From: Triticum aestivum
Taxonomy: Eukaryota > Streptophyta > Magnoliopsida > Poales > Poaceae
Length of the DNA: 64,000 nt
Reading direction: 5' to 3'
Assembly (NCBI RefSeq): GCF_018294505.1
Contig: NC_057814.1
Coordinates: forward strand, 294,256,059-294,320,058
This document shows positions 47,101 to 57,817 of this stretch, piece by piece; position 1 is the stretch's first letter; every line of letters starts with the position of its first letter. Below the pieces are notes generated by a model. The model saw nothing but the letters and a program-made list of their open reading frames with translations, did no database searches and was not told the DNA's origin. A program made the translations under genes and the position numbers.

Positions 47101-47410
47101 CCAGGATCACTTCTTGATCATTTCTAGCTTCGCGACCGTTGAGTTGCTTCTCTTCTCGCTCTCTTTGCGTATGTTAGCCACCATATATGCTTAGTGCCTG
47201 CTGCAGCTCCACTTTTACACCATCCTTTCCTATAAGCTTAAATAGTCTTGATCTCGCGGGTGTGAGATTGCTGAGTCCTCGTGACTCACAGATTCTATTA
47301 AAACAGTTGCAGGTGCCGACGATGCCAGTGCAGATGACGCAACCGAGCTCAAGTGGGAGTTCGATGAGGAACGTGGTCGTTACTATGTGTCTTTTCCTGA
47401 TGATCAGTAG
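44101..47410 (+). CDS. Putative three-exon ORF inside LTR D
   Basis: Three blocks join in phase. Exon 1 is 44101-44464 (ATG, 121 codons plus one base; donor GTTGAC at 44465). Exon 2 is 45983-46066 (acceptor GGGTAG, donor GCAAGA at 46067 after CTTGCAG, a GC-AG type donor). Exon 3 is 47313-47410 (acceptor GTTGCAG, stop TAG at 47408). Both introns are phase 1 and the product would be about 181 residues. Exon 1 is Arg/Pro/Ala-rich; exons 2 and 3 are acidic ([32 protein letters not shown]). No domain is recognised. It may be a host-gene fragment or an LTR-encoded protein. The splice prediction is by eye. Confidence 0.35.
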
Positions 47411-47696
47411 TGGAGCCCAGTTGGGACGACCGGGGATCTAGCATTTGGGGTTATCTTATTTTCTTTTGGATTTTGACCGTAGTCGGTCTATGTGTGGATT
47501 TTGGATGATGTATGAATTATATTTATGTATTGTGTGAAGTGGCGATTGTAAGCCAACTCTCGTTATCCCATTCTTGTTCATTACATGGGATTGTGTGAAG
47601 ATGACCCTTCTTGCGACAAAACCACAATGCGGTTATGCCTCTAAGTCGTGCCTCGACACGTGGGAGATATAGCCGCATCGTGGGCGTTACAAAGCA

Positions 47697-49774
47697 CTAG
47701 AGCAAAAACTATATAGCTCAAAGGATATAAGTGAAGCGCATAGAGTATTCTAATAAATTCCGAATCATGTCTGTCTCTCTCAAAAGGTGTGTTCAGCAAA
47801 GATTATTGTGGTAAACTAAAAAGCAAATACTCAAATCATACAAGACGCTCCAAGCAAAACACATATCATGTGGTGAATAAAAATATAGCTCCAAGTAAAG
47901 TTACCGATGGAAGTAGACGAAAGAGGGGATGCCTTCCGGGGCATCCCCAAGCTTTGGATTTTTGGTGTCCTTAGATTATCTTGGGGTGCCATGGGCATCC
48001 CCAAGCTTAGGCTCTTGCCACTCCTTGTTCCATAATCCATCAAATCTTTTACCCAAAACTTTAAAACTTCACAACACAAAACTTAACAGAAAATCTCGTG
48101 AGCTCCGTTAGCGAAAGAAAACAAAACATCACTTCAAGGTACTGTAATGAACTCATTCTTTATTTATATTGGTGTTAAACCTACTGTATTCCAACTTCTC
48201 TATGGTTTATAAATTATTTTACTAGCCATAGATTCATCAAAATAAGCAAACAACACACGAAAAACAGAATCTGTCAAAAACAGAACAGTCTGTAGTAATC
48301 TGTAACTAACGCAAACATCTGGAACTCCAAAAATTCAGACAAAATAGGAAGACCTAGACAATTTGTTTATTGATCAGCAGAAATTGGAATCAATATTTTA
48401 CCACGTTCTGGTGATTTTTAACAATTATTTTCGTGAACAGAAAGTTTCTGAAATTTTCAGCAAGATCAAATAACTATCATCCAAGAAGATCCTATAGGTT
48501 AAACTTGGCACAAACACTAATTAAAACATAAAAACAAATCTAACCAGAGGCTAGATCAAATATTTATTCCTAAACAGAAGCAAAAAGTAAAAACTAAAAA
48601 TAAAATTGGGTTGCCTCCCAACAAGCGGTATCGTTTAACGCCCTAGCTAGACATAATAGCAAGGATAGATCTAGGTATTGCCATAATAATAAGATAGATC
48701 ATTAAAACTCATTTCATATTCTGTACATTCAGCAGAAAGTTTTCTTTGAGGCAAGCAAAAGTAATCAAAAGGGCTAAATTTAATGGGACAAAAATCCCCA
48801 AGATCAACTTTAGGAGGTATAGGTTCCTCCTTTGGCCTTTCGTATTGCACAACTAATTCATCATTATAAGCATTCTTTTGACAGAACCTTGTGAGCCTAT
48901 ATTCAAGAGAATATCCTAGCTCATTATTTCGAATAGCAAAATCATTATTAAGTTCAGAAATTCTATCAACTAGAATATTGGTAGGAACCTTTTTTCTAAG
49001 GTTTTCATTATAAGCAACATAGTCTAGAGATTGAAAACGCATTATTTCCTCTTGATCAAATAAAATAGTTTCTATGGGAGGACAGCCAGCATCCACCCTA
49101 TAATGCGCAAAGATTTCTTTGGCCTCTTTTATTATAAATCTGAACTCATGTGCCAAAAAGATAGTAGCGGCACGCTTAATAGAAGAATGCTCAATATTAG
49201 AAAATTCTAGGAAAATCCTTTGTATGCAAGGATGCATGTGCATAAATTGTCTTTCAAGTTCAACTACAAGCATGGCGATAGCGTCCGCAAGACTACTAGT
49301 TCTATGAAGAATAGAACTACCCATAGAAGGCAAAGCACCGGCACAAGTAAAGAAATCTTGGATAACTCCTTTTCCAATAATATTACCACTACCAATTCGG
49401 ACTTTTTTGTATGTAAGATAGGGGGTTCCTCAGCAGGAGCATCGGAATTTTCCATGATATTATTGTTCATATCAACAATAATTTCCCCAATTTCAGACAT
49501 AACGACAGAAAGTGCAAGGGGGCAAAAAGAGAGAGGAAGGCGGACAGAAAAGAGAGGGCGAATAAAACGGCAAGGGTGAAGTGTGGGAGAGGAAAACGAG
49601 AGGCAAAAGGCAAATAATGTAATGTGGGAGATAAGGGTTTGTGATGGGTACTTGGTATGTTGACTTTTGCGTAGACTCCACGGCAATGGCGCCAGAAATG
49701 GCTCGTTGTCGGGAGTCCAAATCTTGACTTGACTTTGCGTAAGCCTCCCCGGCCACGGCGCCAGAAATCCTTCT
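47697..49774 (-). mobile_element. Int2 of the array, 5' segment
   Basis: Sabrina-like internal DNA, uninterrupted, from the D insertion to the primer site. The left 950 bp is non-coding; the 48671-49500 stretch carries the unknown ORF. The original target of Copia A is visible at about 47950 (GGATTTTTGGTG) and that of Copia B at about 48985 (TTGGTAGGAACC). Confidence 0.88.
48671..49500 (-). pseudogene. Sabrina-like unknown ORF (int2 copy), one frameshift
   Basis: Start ATG at 49500 (MSEIGEIIVDMNNN), stop at 48671; about 276 residues if read through. A one-base loss in a T run near 49404, relative to the int1 copy, breaks the frame after IMENSDAPAEEPPILHTKK; the second frame then stays open for 220 codons. 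Recognisable blocks are AATIFLAHEFRFIIKEAKE, HYRVDAGCPPIETILFDQ, and a C-terminal DLGDFCPIKFSPFDYFCLP. Function unknown. Position after the primer site and presence in both internal regions suggest it is the only protein of this non-autonomous family. Confidence 0.7.
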
Positions 49775-51343
49775 TGCTACCTTATGAGCACTGCGTTGGT
49801 TTTCCCTTCAAGAGGAAAGGGTGATGCAGCAAAGTAGCATAAGTATTTCCCTCAGTTTTTGAGAACCAAGGTATCAATCCAGTAGGAGGCCACGCACGAG
49901 TCCCTCGCACCTACACAAAGAACTAAATCCTCGCAACCAACGCAATAAAGGGGTTGTCAATCCCTTCACGGTCACTTACGAGAGTGAGATCTGAGAGATA
50001 TGATAAGATAATTTTTTTGGCATTTTTATGATAAATATGCAAAGTAAAGAAAGCAAAATAAAGACTACGCTAGAAATAACTTGTTGACAGGAGATTAATA
50101 TGATGGAAAATAGACCCGGGGGCCATAGGTTTCACTAGTGGCTTCTCTCAAGAGCATAAGTATTACGGTGGGTGAGCAATTGACAGAATTGAGCATATTT
50201 ATGAGAATATCTAGGTATGATCATGTATATAGGCATCACGTCCGAGACAAGTAGACCGACTCCTGCCTGCATCTACTACTATTACTCCACACATCGACCG
50301 CTATCCAGCATGTATCTAGAGTATTAAGTTCATAAGAACAGAGTAATGCTTTAAGTAAGATGACATGATGTAGAGGGATAAACTCATGCAATATGATATA
50401 AACCCCATCTTGTTATCCTCGATGGCAACAATACAAGACGTGCCTTGCTGCCCCTACTGTCACTGGGAAAGGACACCGCAAGATTGAACCCAAAGCTAAG
50501 CACTTCTCCCATTGCAAGAAAGATCAATCTAGTAGGCCAAACCAAACTGATAATTCGAAGAGACTTGCAAAGATAACCAATCATACATAAAAGAATTCAG
50601 AGAAGATTCAAATATTGTTCATAGATAAACTTGATCATAAACCCACAATTCATCGGTCTCAACAAACACACCGCAAAAGAAGATTACATCGAATAGATCT
50701 CCACAAGAGAGGGGAAGAACATTGCATTGAGATCCAAAAAGAGAGAAGAAGCCATCTAGCTAATAACTATGGACCCGAAGGTCTGAGGTAAACTACTCAC
50801 ACATCATCGGAGAGGCTATGGTGTTGATGTAGAAGCCCTCCGTGATCGATGCCCCCTCCGGCGGAGCTCCAGAAATGGCCCCAAGATGGGATCTCACGGG
50901 TACAAAAGGTTGCGGCGGTGGAATTAGGTTTTTGGCTCCGTGTCTGGTAGTTTGGGGGTACGTAGGTATATATAGGAGGAAGAAGTACGTCGGTGGAGCA
51001 ACGTGGGGCCCACGAGGGTGGAGGGCGCGCCTAGGGGGTTAGGCGCGCCCCCTACCTCGTGCCCTCCTGGTTGATGTCTTGACGTAGGGTCCATGTCCTC
51101 TGGATCACGTTCGTTCCGAAAATCACGTTCCCGAAGGTTTCATTCCGTTTGGACTCCGTTTGATATTCTTTTTCTGCGAAACTCTGAAATAGGCAAAAAA
51201 CAGCAATTCTGGGCTGGGCCTCCGGTTAAGAGGTTAGTCCCAAAAATAATATAAAAGTGGATAATAAAGCCCATTAATGTCCAAAACAGAATATAATATA
51301 GCATGGAACAATAAAAAATTATAGATACGTTGGAGACGTATCA
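49775..51343 (-). repeat. LTR3 of the Sabrina-like array
   Basis: 1,569 bp, the 5'-most LTR on the minus strand. It is followed by the ATTGG duplication at 51344-51348. A TATATATA-type TATA box lies near 50966. Confidence 0.93.
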
Positions 51344-51348
51344 ATTGG

Positions 51349-52256
51349 TAAGTTTTTGGTTAAGTGATTTACTTCAATCGTTCTTTTTGATACTGGTGCA
51401 TCGCATTCGTACATTTCAAGGGGATTTGTGTATAAGTATAAGTTGCCCACTAAAGTTCTTAGGACACCTATGTTAGTAAGCTCGCCAAGAGCGGAGTATA
51501 TGGCAAGCCAAGGATGTTTTCAGATGTCATTGACCATAGGTAGGCACGTGTTCCCCTCAGACTTAATAATTATGGAGTCGCAAGGATTGGATATGATTCT
51601 AGGCTTGGATTGGCTATCGATGTATGGAGGAAACATCGATTGTGCCAGTAAGACAATTCTGCTCACCACCCCGGAGGGAAAAAGGATTAACTATGTATCC
51701 AGACATGCGCCTAGGAGGACCCAAGTAAATTCCCTTTCAGGAGTTGTTCAGGAGGAAGTGCCCGTAGTGAAGGATTACCCGGATGTATTTCGAGAGGAGC
51801 TACCAGGCATGCCGCCAGATCGAGATATTGAGTTTTTGATAGAGCTGTTGCCAGGCACCGGACCGATATCCAAGAGACCATACCGGATGCCCGCAAATGA
51901 TCTGGAGGAGATTAAGAAGAGATTAAGGAGTTATTGGAGAAAGGTTACATCCGGCGAAGTTCATCACCGTGGGGAGCCCCAGTGCTCTTGGTTGAGAAGA
52001 ATGATGGATCGTTGAGAATGGTTGTTGATTATTGTGCATTGAATGAAGTGACGATCAAGAACAAGTACCCACTGCCGATGATCAATGATTTGTTTGACCA
52101 GCTGCAAGGAGCTAAAGTATTCTCCAAGATCGATCTACGATCAGGATATCACCAGCTGAAGATCCGAGAACAGGATATACCCAAGACAGCCTTCACCACA
52201 AGGTATGGGCTATATGAGTACACGGTTATGTCATTTGGATTGACTAATGCCCCTGC
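51349..52256 (+). pseudogene. Protease and N-terminal reverse transcriptase of C
   Basis: It resumes after the array. The protease active site is DTGA at 51389-51400 in VLFDTGASHSYIS, followed by the GLDMILGLDWLSMYGG flap region. A TGA at 51365 precedes it. A one-base loss near 51915 shifts the frame within the EEIKK stretch; RT continues from 51934 with [46 protein letters not shown] and FGLTNAPAT. The catalytic YVDD/FIDD box and RNase H are missing because the gene is cut at 52257. Confidence 0.9.
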
Positions 52257-52699
52257 CACTACAAGAAATATGGCAACTTGTGACCTTCTCTTAGTGACCC
52301 CAGCTGAATTGGTCGTAAATCCACGGCCATTTCGCTTGGAAGGGCTCAAACCTGAAATTGCCTTACACCAAATGGTCATAAAGCATACAAGAGTGGTCGA
52401 TGACCTTATTTCTACCTGATTACGACCAATATAAATGGTCATGAGGTTGTGAACGTGGATGCATTGGTACTTATTGCTATGACTAGGCGCCACCTCATCA
52501 GTTTTTGCCTACGTGTCATGTCCATGTGTCAATTTTTGCCCTACGTTGTGAAGCAACCTATATTTCTGTTATTCCCAGAATTCCCAAAAAATTCTCATAA
52601 ATTCTTTGGATCATATCTTCGTCGAATATGTCAAAAACCTTCCTCGCCTAGTTCAAATATAATTCAACAATATTCATTTTCCTATTATGTTCAGAACAG

Positions 52700-53740
52700 C
52701 ACTTTGTGAAGGAAGTGCTATTTATATATTTTTGATTGCCCTCAATTTTTTTGGGCACTCTTTCCTATCCAAATCATTGCCTCATGATAAAATTAAGCTA
52801 CATTTGCCTAGTAAATGTTCCTCGGCAAATTTCCAAAGTTTTTGTTCAGCTAGAAGCTTTGTGAAGAAAGTACTACCTATGCATATCCTAATGAGTTGAA
52901 TATTTTCCACATATTCTATATGCCCATATCATAGCTCTCCACCAAATTTTAGCTCCATCTAACAATCCATGGGAGCTCACCATCCAACCTTTGTTTCTAG
53001 TAATATTTTCAGTTTGTAAAGCAACTATATTTTATATTGCTTTATATTTGCTGAAAATTTACCAGGATATGACCCTACCCATAGAACCTCCCTCCACCAA
53101 ATTTTAGCTCATTTAATATAACCATTTTCCCTCATATTTTTCCCAATTTTCTGTTCGGTGGAGAGCATTGTGAAGGAAGTACCATTTATATATATCCAAA
53201 TGGCATGAAATTTACACAGTGCCTTGATATGCCCAAATTATCACCCTCCTCCAAATTCCAGCTCAATCAAATCATCTATGTGAGCCCAGCTTCAACTTTT
53301 ATTTTCTGTCTAAATTGGCACATTGCAAAGCAAGTGCTATCTATACCCCTCCTATTTCCCTCAAACTTTTTGGTCAATCTTCCATATCCAAATCATTGCC
53401 ACATGCCAATATTCAGCTCTATTTGACTAGTAAATCTTCCTCGACACATTTCCAAAGTTTCTGTTTAGCTTGAAGCTTTGTGAAGGAAGTACTAGATAGG
53501 AATATCCTAATGAGTTGAATTTTTGCCAAATATTCTATATACGAAAGTCATATTTTACACAAAATTTAAGCTCTATCTAACAATCCATGTAAGCTCACCA
53601 TCAAATCTTTGTTTCTGGTAATATTTTTAGTTTGTGAAGCAACTACATTTTATGTTGCTTTATAATTGCTGAAGCTTTACCAGGACATTACCCTGACCAT
53701 AGAAACTCCCAACACCAAATTTCAGCTCAATCCATTTATT
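52700..53740 (+). repeat. Periodic AT-rich repeats in the CACTA-ended segment
   Basis: A word like TTTGTGAAGGAAGTRCTA occurs near 52706, 52859, 53170, 53329 and 53480. Two longer units of about 620 bp can be aligned: 52735 onward with 53357 onward, sharing ATATCCAAATCATTGCC-type stretches, and 53000 with 53640. The two have diverged, so the duplication is old. Confidence 0.75.
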
Positions 53741-54649
53741 CATTTGAGCCCAACTTCAACATCCATATGAGCTGAAAATTTCAGCTCAATCCATTTATTC
53801 ATCTAAGCTCCTCCATTTGAGCTGAAAATTTGCCAAGCCAGTCTCCCTAGTATATGATCATCCTCAGCAAAAACTCAGGCCCATTGGCCATGTGCATTTC
53901 CCGTACCGCTAATCAAACACTCGGCTGCTAATTCATGTTTGAGCATAGTTCGATCGCCTCGTGAGATTCTTCTGTTGTCATTTTCTTCCTAACACCTACA
54001 TGGGGAGTGCCCAACCCACTAGACATGCCTAGGCCTCCCAGAACTCATGTCAGCGCCAAGGTCACGCGGTGACCACGCGGCGGGCATGCGAGTTTACGCG
54101 CTTTGGAGTTGGGGCGCTGGGCCACCGTCCAAACCTCGACGTATCGCCACCAAACCATGTATTTCTGCTTAAATAGGTACTTATGTAACTAGAAATGATT
54201 TTTGGAAAAAATAAAGAGCAAACTATGAGGTATCTGCAGTTCAAATTTGACCCACTTTCAGTTGAATCAACGGAAACTTGTCTTTTTCACGAGAAGTGGA
54301 TCAAATCTTTTGACACCCAACCATTTGGTCAATTATACATTGAATATGGCCTAATATTTTAGAAAATTGATTTGGTCCAATTTTGCAAGAAATATATGGT
54401 AGGTCCTTCACCAAAAAACTCATTTTGGGCACTCGAAAAATGATTAAAATAGCTAAAAAGACTATAAATGCATACAAATTGGTCCTTATCCATAAAATGT
54501 GGTCTAACTCTAGTGAAAATTTGTGTGGTGCCCTTTTACAAAATATTTTTTGTAGCTATTTCACAAAATCTCTCTATTTTTAGTACTTGGAAACTATTTT
54601 AAATCATTGGTTTTCTGAACCAATCAGAACTCTTCCCACGGATCGATGA

Positions 54650-54716
54650 CATGGCGCCCATCCATCCATCCATGCATCTCCCCATGCCACATCCATCCAT
54701 CCATCTATCTACAGAA
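54650..54716 (+). repeat. CATC microsatellite
   Basis: Short runs of CATC/CATT units (CATCCATCCATC) occur in three blocks before the GC-rich gene-like part. Confidence 0.8.
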
Positions 54717-55097
54717 AAAAGAAAAAGAAAAAAGATACCCCCACCCACAGCCCAAACCCTAGCTCAGATCCCATCGCACCCCTCCTCCCTTGTCCCCAAC
54801 TCCTAGCGCCGCCGCCACCTCCTCCCCGTCCCCGGCCCCCTCCCGATTCAGTCCTCTCTCCACCGCCGACCCCGCCGTCCTCCTCACCCACCGCCGCCCA
54901 CCTCGTCCCTCCCTCCCCTCACCATCTCTCCCTACCCACGCGCTAGGGTTCCGTCCCTCCGCCCCTCTCCTCCTCCCCTCCCCGCTCCCTCCCATGGTGA
55001 ACCCCGTCGCCTCCCCTCCCGGCCCCGAACTTCCGGCCCCGCCGCCTCACTGCCACCCGTCGCCTCATCCTCTCCACTCCCCCACACGCCGGCGCCG

Positions 55098-55446
55098 GTG
55101 GACGAGGCCGCGGCCGTGGAGGAGTACGAGGCGCCTCCGCTGCCATCGGGATCTGCCGACGGAATGGAGGCGGCAGACCACACCAGTTCTCTGCAGGCGG
55201 CGATTCGATGGCTGCTTCAGACCGTCCTTTCGAGCCTCGGCAAGCTGGATGGGTGGATTCGCCAAGCAGGGCCCTCCGGCGAGGTGGAGGGGCTGAGGGA
55301 CGAGATCGAGCAAGTCGACTAGGTCGTCTCCGCCGTGAACGACAGGGCGACCCCCGCAGCCCTCAAGCAGCTGCTCTACGATGCCGACTATGCGGTCAAC
55401 GAGCTCGACTGCTACAGGCTTCAGCAGGAGCTCCACGCCCACGGAG
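55098..55446 (+). pseudogene. Captured exon resembling the N-terminus of an NLR resistance protein
   Basis: The frame reads MEAADHTSSLQAAIRWLLQT, then GPSGEVEGLRDEIEQVD, a TAG at 55319-55321, then VVSAVNDRATPAALKQLL, DADYAVNELDCYRLQQELH. This is the layout of the coiled-coil N-terminal region of cereal NLR proteins: W at the start, E/R-x-L-x-x-E-I, VVSAV, LLYDAD-x-V-x-ELD-YRLQQ. An exon-like donor GTAAAT follows at 55447. There is no NB-ARC downstream, so it is a truncated copy with a stop. The NLR identity is inferred from remembered family motifs. Confidence 0.6.
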
Positions 55447-56276
55447 GTAAATGCCTGAACATCCGTCCTCCAAGCACGCCACCTGTTTGTGTTAATTACC
55501 AATTCCATTTTTTCTAGGGGGTCGAGCACCACCATACTAATACTAACTTCGTGTCCATGATTTCCTCTGGTGCAGGCCCATGGCATTAGCACCATCCCAA
55601 CGAAACTGGGGGACGCAGAGGACGCTGTAAGCAACCCCCTCTTTCTCCGATCTAGAATGCCATGTGCTCCGCGAAATTTTTTATGCGGTTGATATAGCAT
55701 GGATGGATTTTCTAGTGTTGATCTACAAGCCTCTGGCTTAGTCTCCCTCAGCTCATGACCGACCCACCCAACCCAGCAGTTATAGTGCCTTGTGGATATG
55801 TTGATTTGTGGGCTGTTGTGTTACCTATCTGAATTTTTTGACCTCTTTGACAGAATGAATGATCTTATGGTGTTAATATAGAAGCCTCTCCTCTGTCCTA
55901 GCTTATAATTAGCCATCCCAATAGATATATTGCTTTTGGTAATTTGTCCAAGAAGATGGCTCTGACAATCCTGTGCTTGCTGTTTTTTTTTTCCAAAATA
56001 CTACTTCAGTGGCCAGGCTTTTCCTGTAGTGTGCAACTGCAACTTTATCGTGGTGCTATTGTGTCTTTCACTAAATTTGATGCCTTTTGTAATTTGTCCA
56101 AGAAGTTGCTTATAGCAATCTTGTGTGTGTTATTATTTTTTCCAAAATACCTTCAGTGCCCAGGCTTTCCGCTAATGTGCAACTGCAACTTCTTTCATGG
56201 TGCTATTGTTTGTTTCAATAAATTTTTATTTGTATACGCACATGGTTAACTCTCGACGCTGTATTGCATCAACAGG

Positions 56277-56470
56277 AACCCCTATGTGACTAGTAACTCG
56301 GTGATTGCAATGAAGTACAAGGATGGTGTGATCATGGCATGTGAAACTGGAGGTTAGTTGGCTGTCACTTCTTCCGCACAGGCAAATGTAGTGTTTCCTG
56401 TGATATGCGACCCATTGTCTGATTTCTTGTGCAGCCTCCTATGGGTCAACTCCGCGATACAAGAGCCTAC
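56277..56470 (+). pseudogene. Captured exons of a 20S proteasome beta-4 (PSMB4-type) gene
   Basis: Exon one (56277-56353) reads NPYVTSNSVIAMKYKDGVIM, then ACETG, with acceptor ACAG before it and donor GTTAGT after. Exon two starts at 56435 after GTGCAG and reads SYGSTPRYKS. The phase (1) matches across the intron. The YVTGTSVIA-KYKDGV-GSYGSTLRYKS signature is that of the proteasome beta-4 subunit (PBG1 in plants). Similarity stops after RYKS. The fragment is only about 36 residues of a roughly 240-residue protein, so it is a captured piece, not a gene. Confidence 0.8.
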
Positions 56471-57300
56471 GCCAGCGGCTGGTGGCACTGCCTGTGTTGT
56501 TGCTGCCCCTGCTGGACCAAGCGCCGCCGGCTGGCGCCAACACCGTCCAAGCGGCACAGGCTCGGCGTCATCCTCTCCATCTTCTCCTGGTCAGTTAGTT
56601 CACTGCCCATAACTCTCACTTTCTGGGTCTCTGAAGATGCACTGACCGATTTGCTCCTATTGGGCACGGTCCTGACGATCGTGGCGATGGTGATGTTCAT
56701 CATTGGCGTGCCGGAGAGCTGCACTGGCGCTCCTTCCTCGTCAAGCTAGGCACCGAGAACCTCAAGGGCGCCAAGGTTGTTGAACATTTTTAACAACTGA
56801 CTGTTTGACATTCCCGTGTTGTACATCACTGATTATGTACAACTTGGTACAAAATTGGTCTGATATTAGTTTTATATCACAAAAGTAGGGAGGTTCCTGC
56901 TGCTTATTAGTATCAGCTTTGGATTATTACTGTGTTCGGTTCATCACTGTACTGATTATCTTGGCGAGCATTTGTTTAATACCTGGAATACATTGTCTGT
57001 TGGGAACTCTATTTACCTTTGCATACTATTACAAATGTCTGTGAGGGTCCTTTGTGTACTAATATAATTCCATTCATGAATTCTACACATAGATTTTCCA
57101 TCCTGCTATAAAATTGCTTGTGCCTGAATCTGTTTGCCATTGTTAGTCAGAAGTCGATTATTACTGGTGTGTTTAGGATTCTATTTGTCATCTAAAATAT
57201 GTGTTAATTCTGATACAGCGTAAAGAGCTATGTGAGCCCTCCTGGAAGGGGCTTCGGTTGGACCTCTTATTGAGCTCCCCATAGACTTTGACCCAAGGTA
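56458..57300 (+). other. Further exon-like sequence of unknown origin in the CACTA-ended segment
   Basis: After the proteasome fragment, a frame at 56429-56749 encodes a Cys-rich then hydrophobic stretch (LLLLGTVLTIVAMVMFIIGV), possibly a membrane segment from another captured gene. At 57217-57297 a block between an ACAG acceptor and a GTAAAC donor looks like an exon but matches nothing I know. 57300-57817 shows no gene. Confidence 0.35.
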
Positions 57301-57817
57301 AACATGAATTTGCTTTTGTTGCTGCTGCAAATGTCCCTGTCTTGTAGAGAATAGTTTATGAGCAAACCCTGTGGTAACAAAACAATATGTCATGGGAGTG
57401 TGACACGTACTGTTTGTGAATGCCTGTGATTGGATTATTGGATATCTGCTGATTATATGTCCTTATCCATCATTGTCTGGTTGTTCTTACAAGCATTATT
57501 AGTTAGGTTGTGTAGGTGCCAAATTATGCTTCTGGATTAGTCTATTGTTCCCTACCCTAGCTCCCTCTTTTCTGCTCCTATAGCATGCTCTGTTGGACTC
57601 ATGCTCTGCTCCTACACCAGTAGATTGATTGGTTCTATAAACACTAGCAGCAGTACCTCATGTACATGTAATTTGACTCCCAGGGTGTTGTTCTTGTAAA
57701 TTCTTCCATGTCTCGCTCTTTTGCTGGTGCTACTACACATGTTAGATTGTTAGTTGTACCTGTTTCCATCTCAAATTCCTTATCTTCTTGAACATATGCC
57801 TGATGCTTGGTGCATGT

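Larger units (their letters stand above)
43448..47691 (+). mobile_element. 4.2-kb unit D with LTR-like ends, probably a solo LTR of a large non-autonomous element
   Basis: The unit runs TGTAACACCC to GGCGTTACA and is flanked by AAGCA (43443-43447 and 47692-47696). The uninterrupted site is seen in int1 as GTGAAGCACTAGAG (about 20887). The TG...CA ends with an inverted TGTAAC/GTTACA, the 5-bp duplication, the single copy and the absence of gag-pol point to a solo LTR. LTRs over 4 kb are typical of LARD-type elements such as Sukkula in Triticeae. It has a TATA box, a GC-rich leader and exon-like blocks. A non-LTR explanation would need different ends. Confidence 0.75.
17487..51343 (-). mobile_element. 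Three-LTR tandem array of a non-autonomous Sabrina-like Gypsy
   Basis: On the minus strand the order is LTR3 (51343-49775), int2 (49774-41628), LTR2 (41627-40045), int1 (40044-19059), LTR1 (19058-17487). The outer ends are flanked by ATTGG, so the whole array counts as one insertion. With nested elements removed, each internal region is about 3.9 kb, too short for gag-pol, and neither has any pol motif. Int1 carries Copia A and B; int2 carries D. Int1 and int2 differ by about 2% by eye over the first 640 bp next to LTR1 and LTR2. Confidence 0.92.
52257..57817 (+). mobile_element. CACTA-ended segment carrying host-gene fragments, right end not found
   Basis: It begins CACTACAAGAAATATGGCA, the CACTA terminus, preceded by TGC. 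The first 200 bp repeats a GGTCATRA/GGTCGTAA word, as CACTA subterminal regions do. Then come 1 kb of periodic AT-rich repeats, a GC-rich gene-like part (54650-55500) and captured exons to 57300. No matching TTCTTGTAGTG end is seen before C's integrase resumes near 57818. C lacks about 1.5 kb of pol here, so insertion was followed or accompanied by deletion. Confidence 0.65.

Noticed and set aside
54790..55296. 168-codon frame over the NLR-like exon
   Set aside because: Wrong phase: the NLR-like motifs lie in the frame through 55098-55446.
55098..55446. A functional NLR resistance gene
   Set aside because: It has an in-frame stop at 55319, ends at one exon and has no NB-ARC or LRR region within the window.
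56277..56470. A functional proteasome subunit gene
   Set aside because: Only about 36 residues in two exons are present; similarity ends abruptly and the catalytic and flanking regions are absent.
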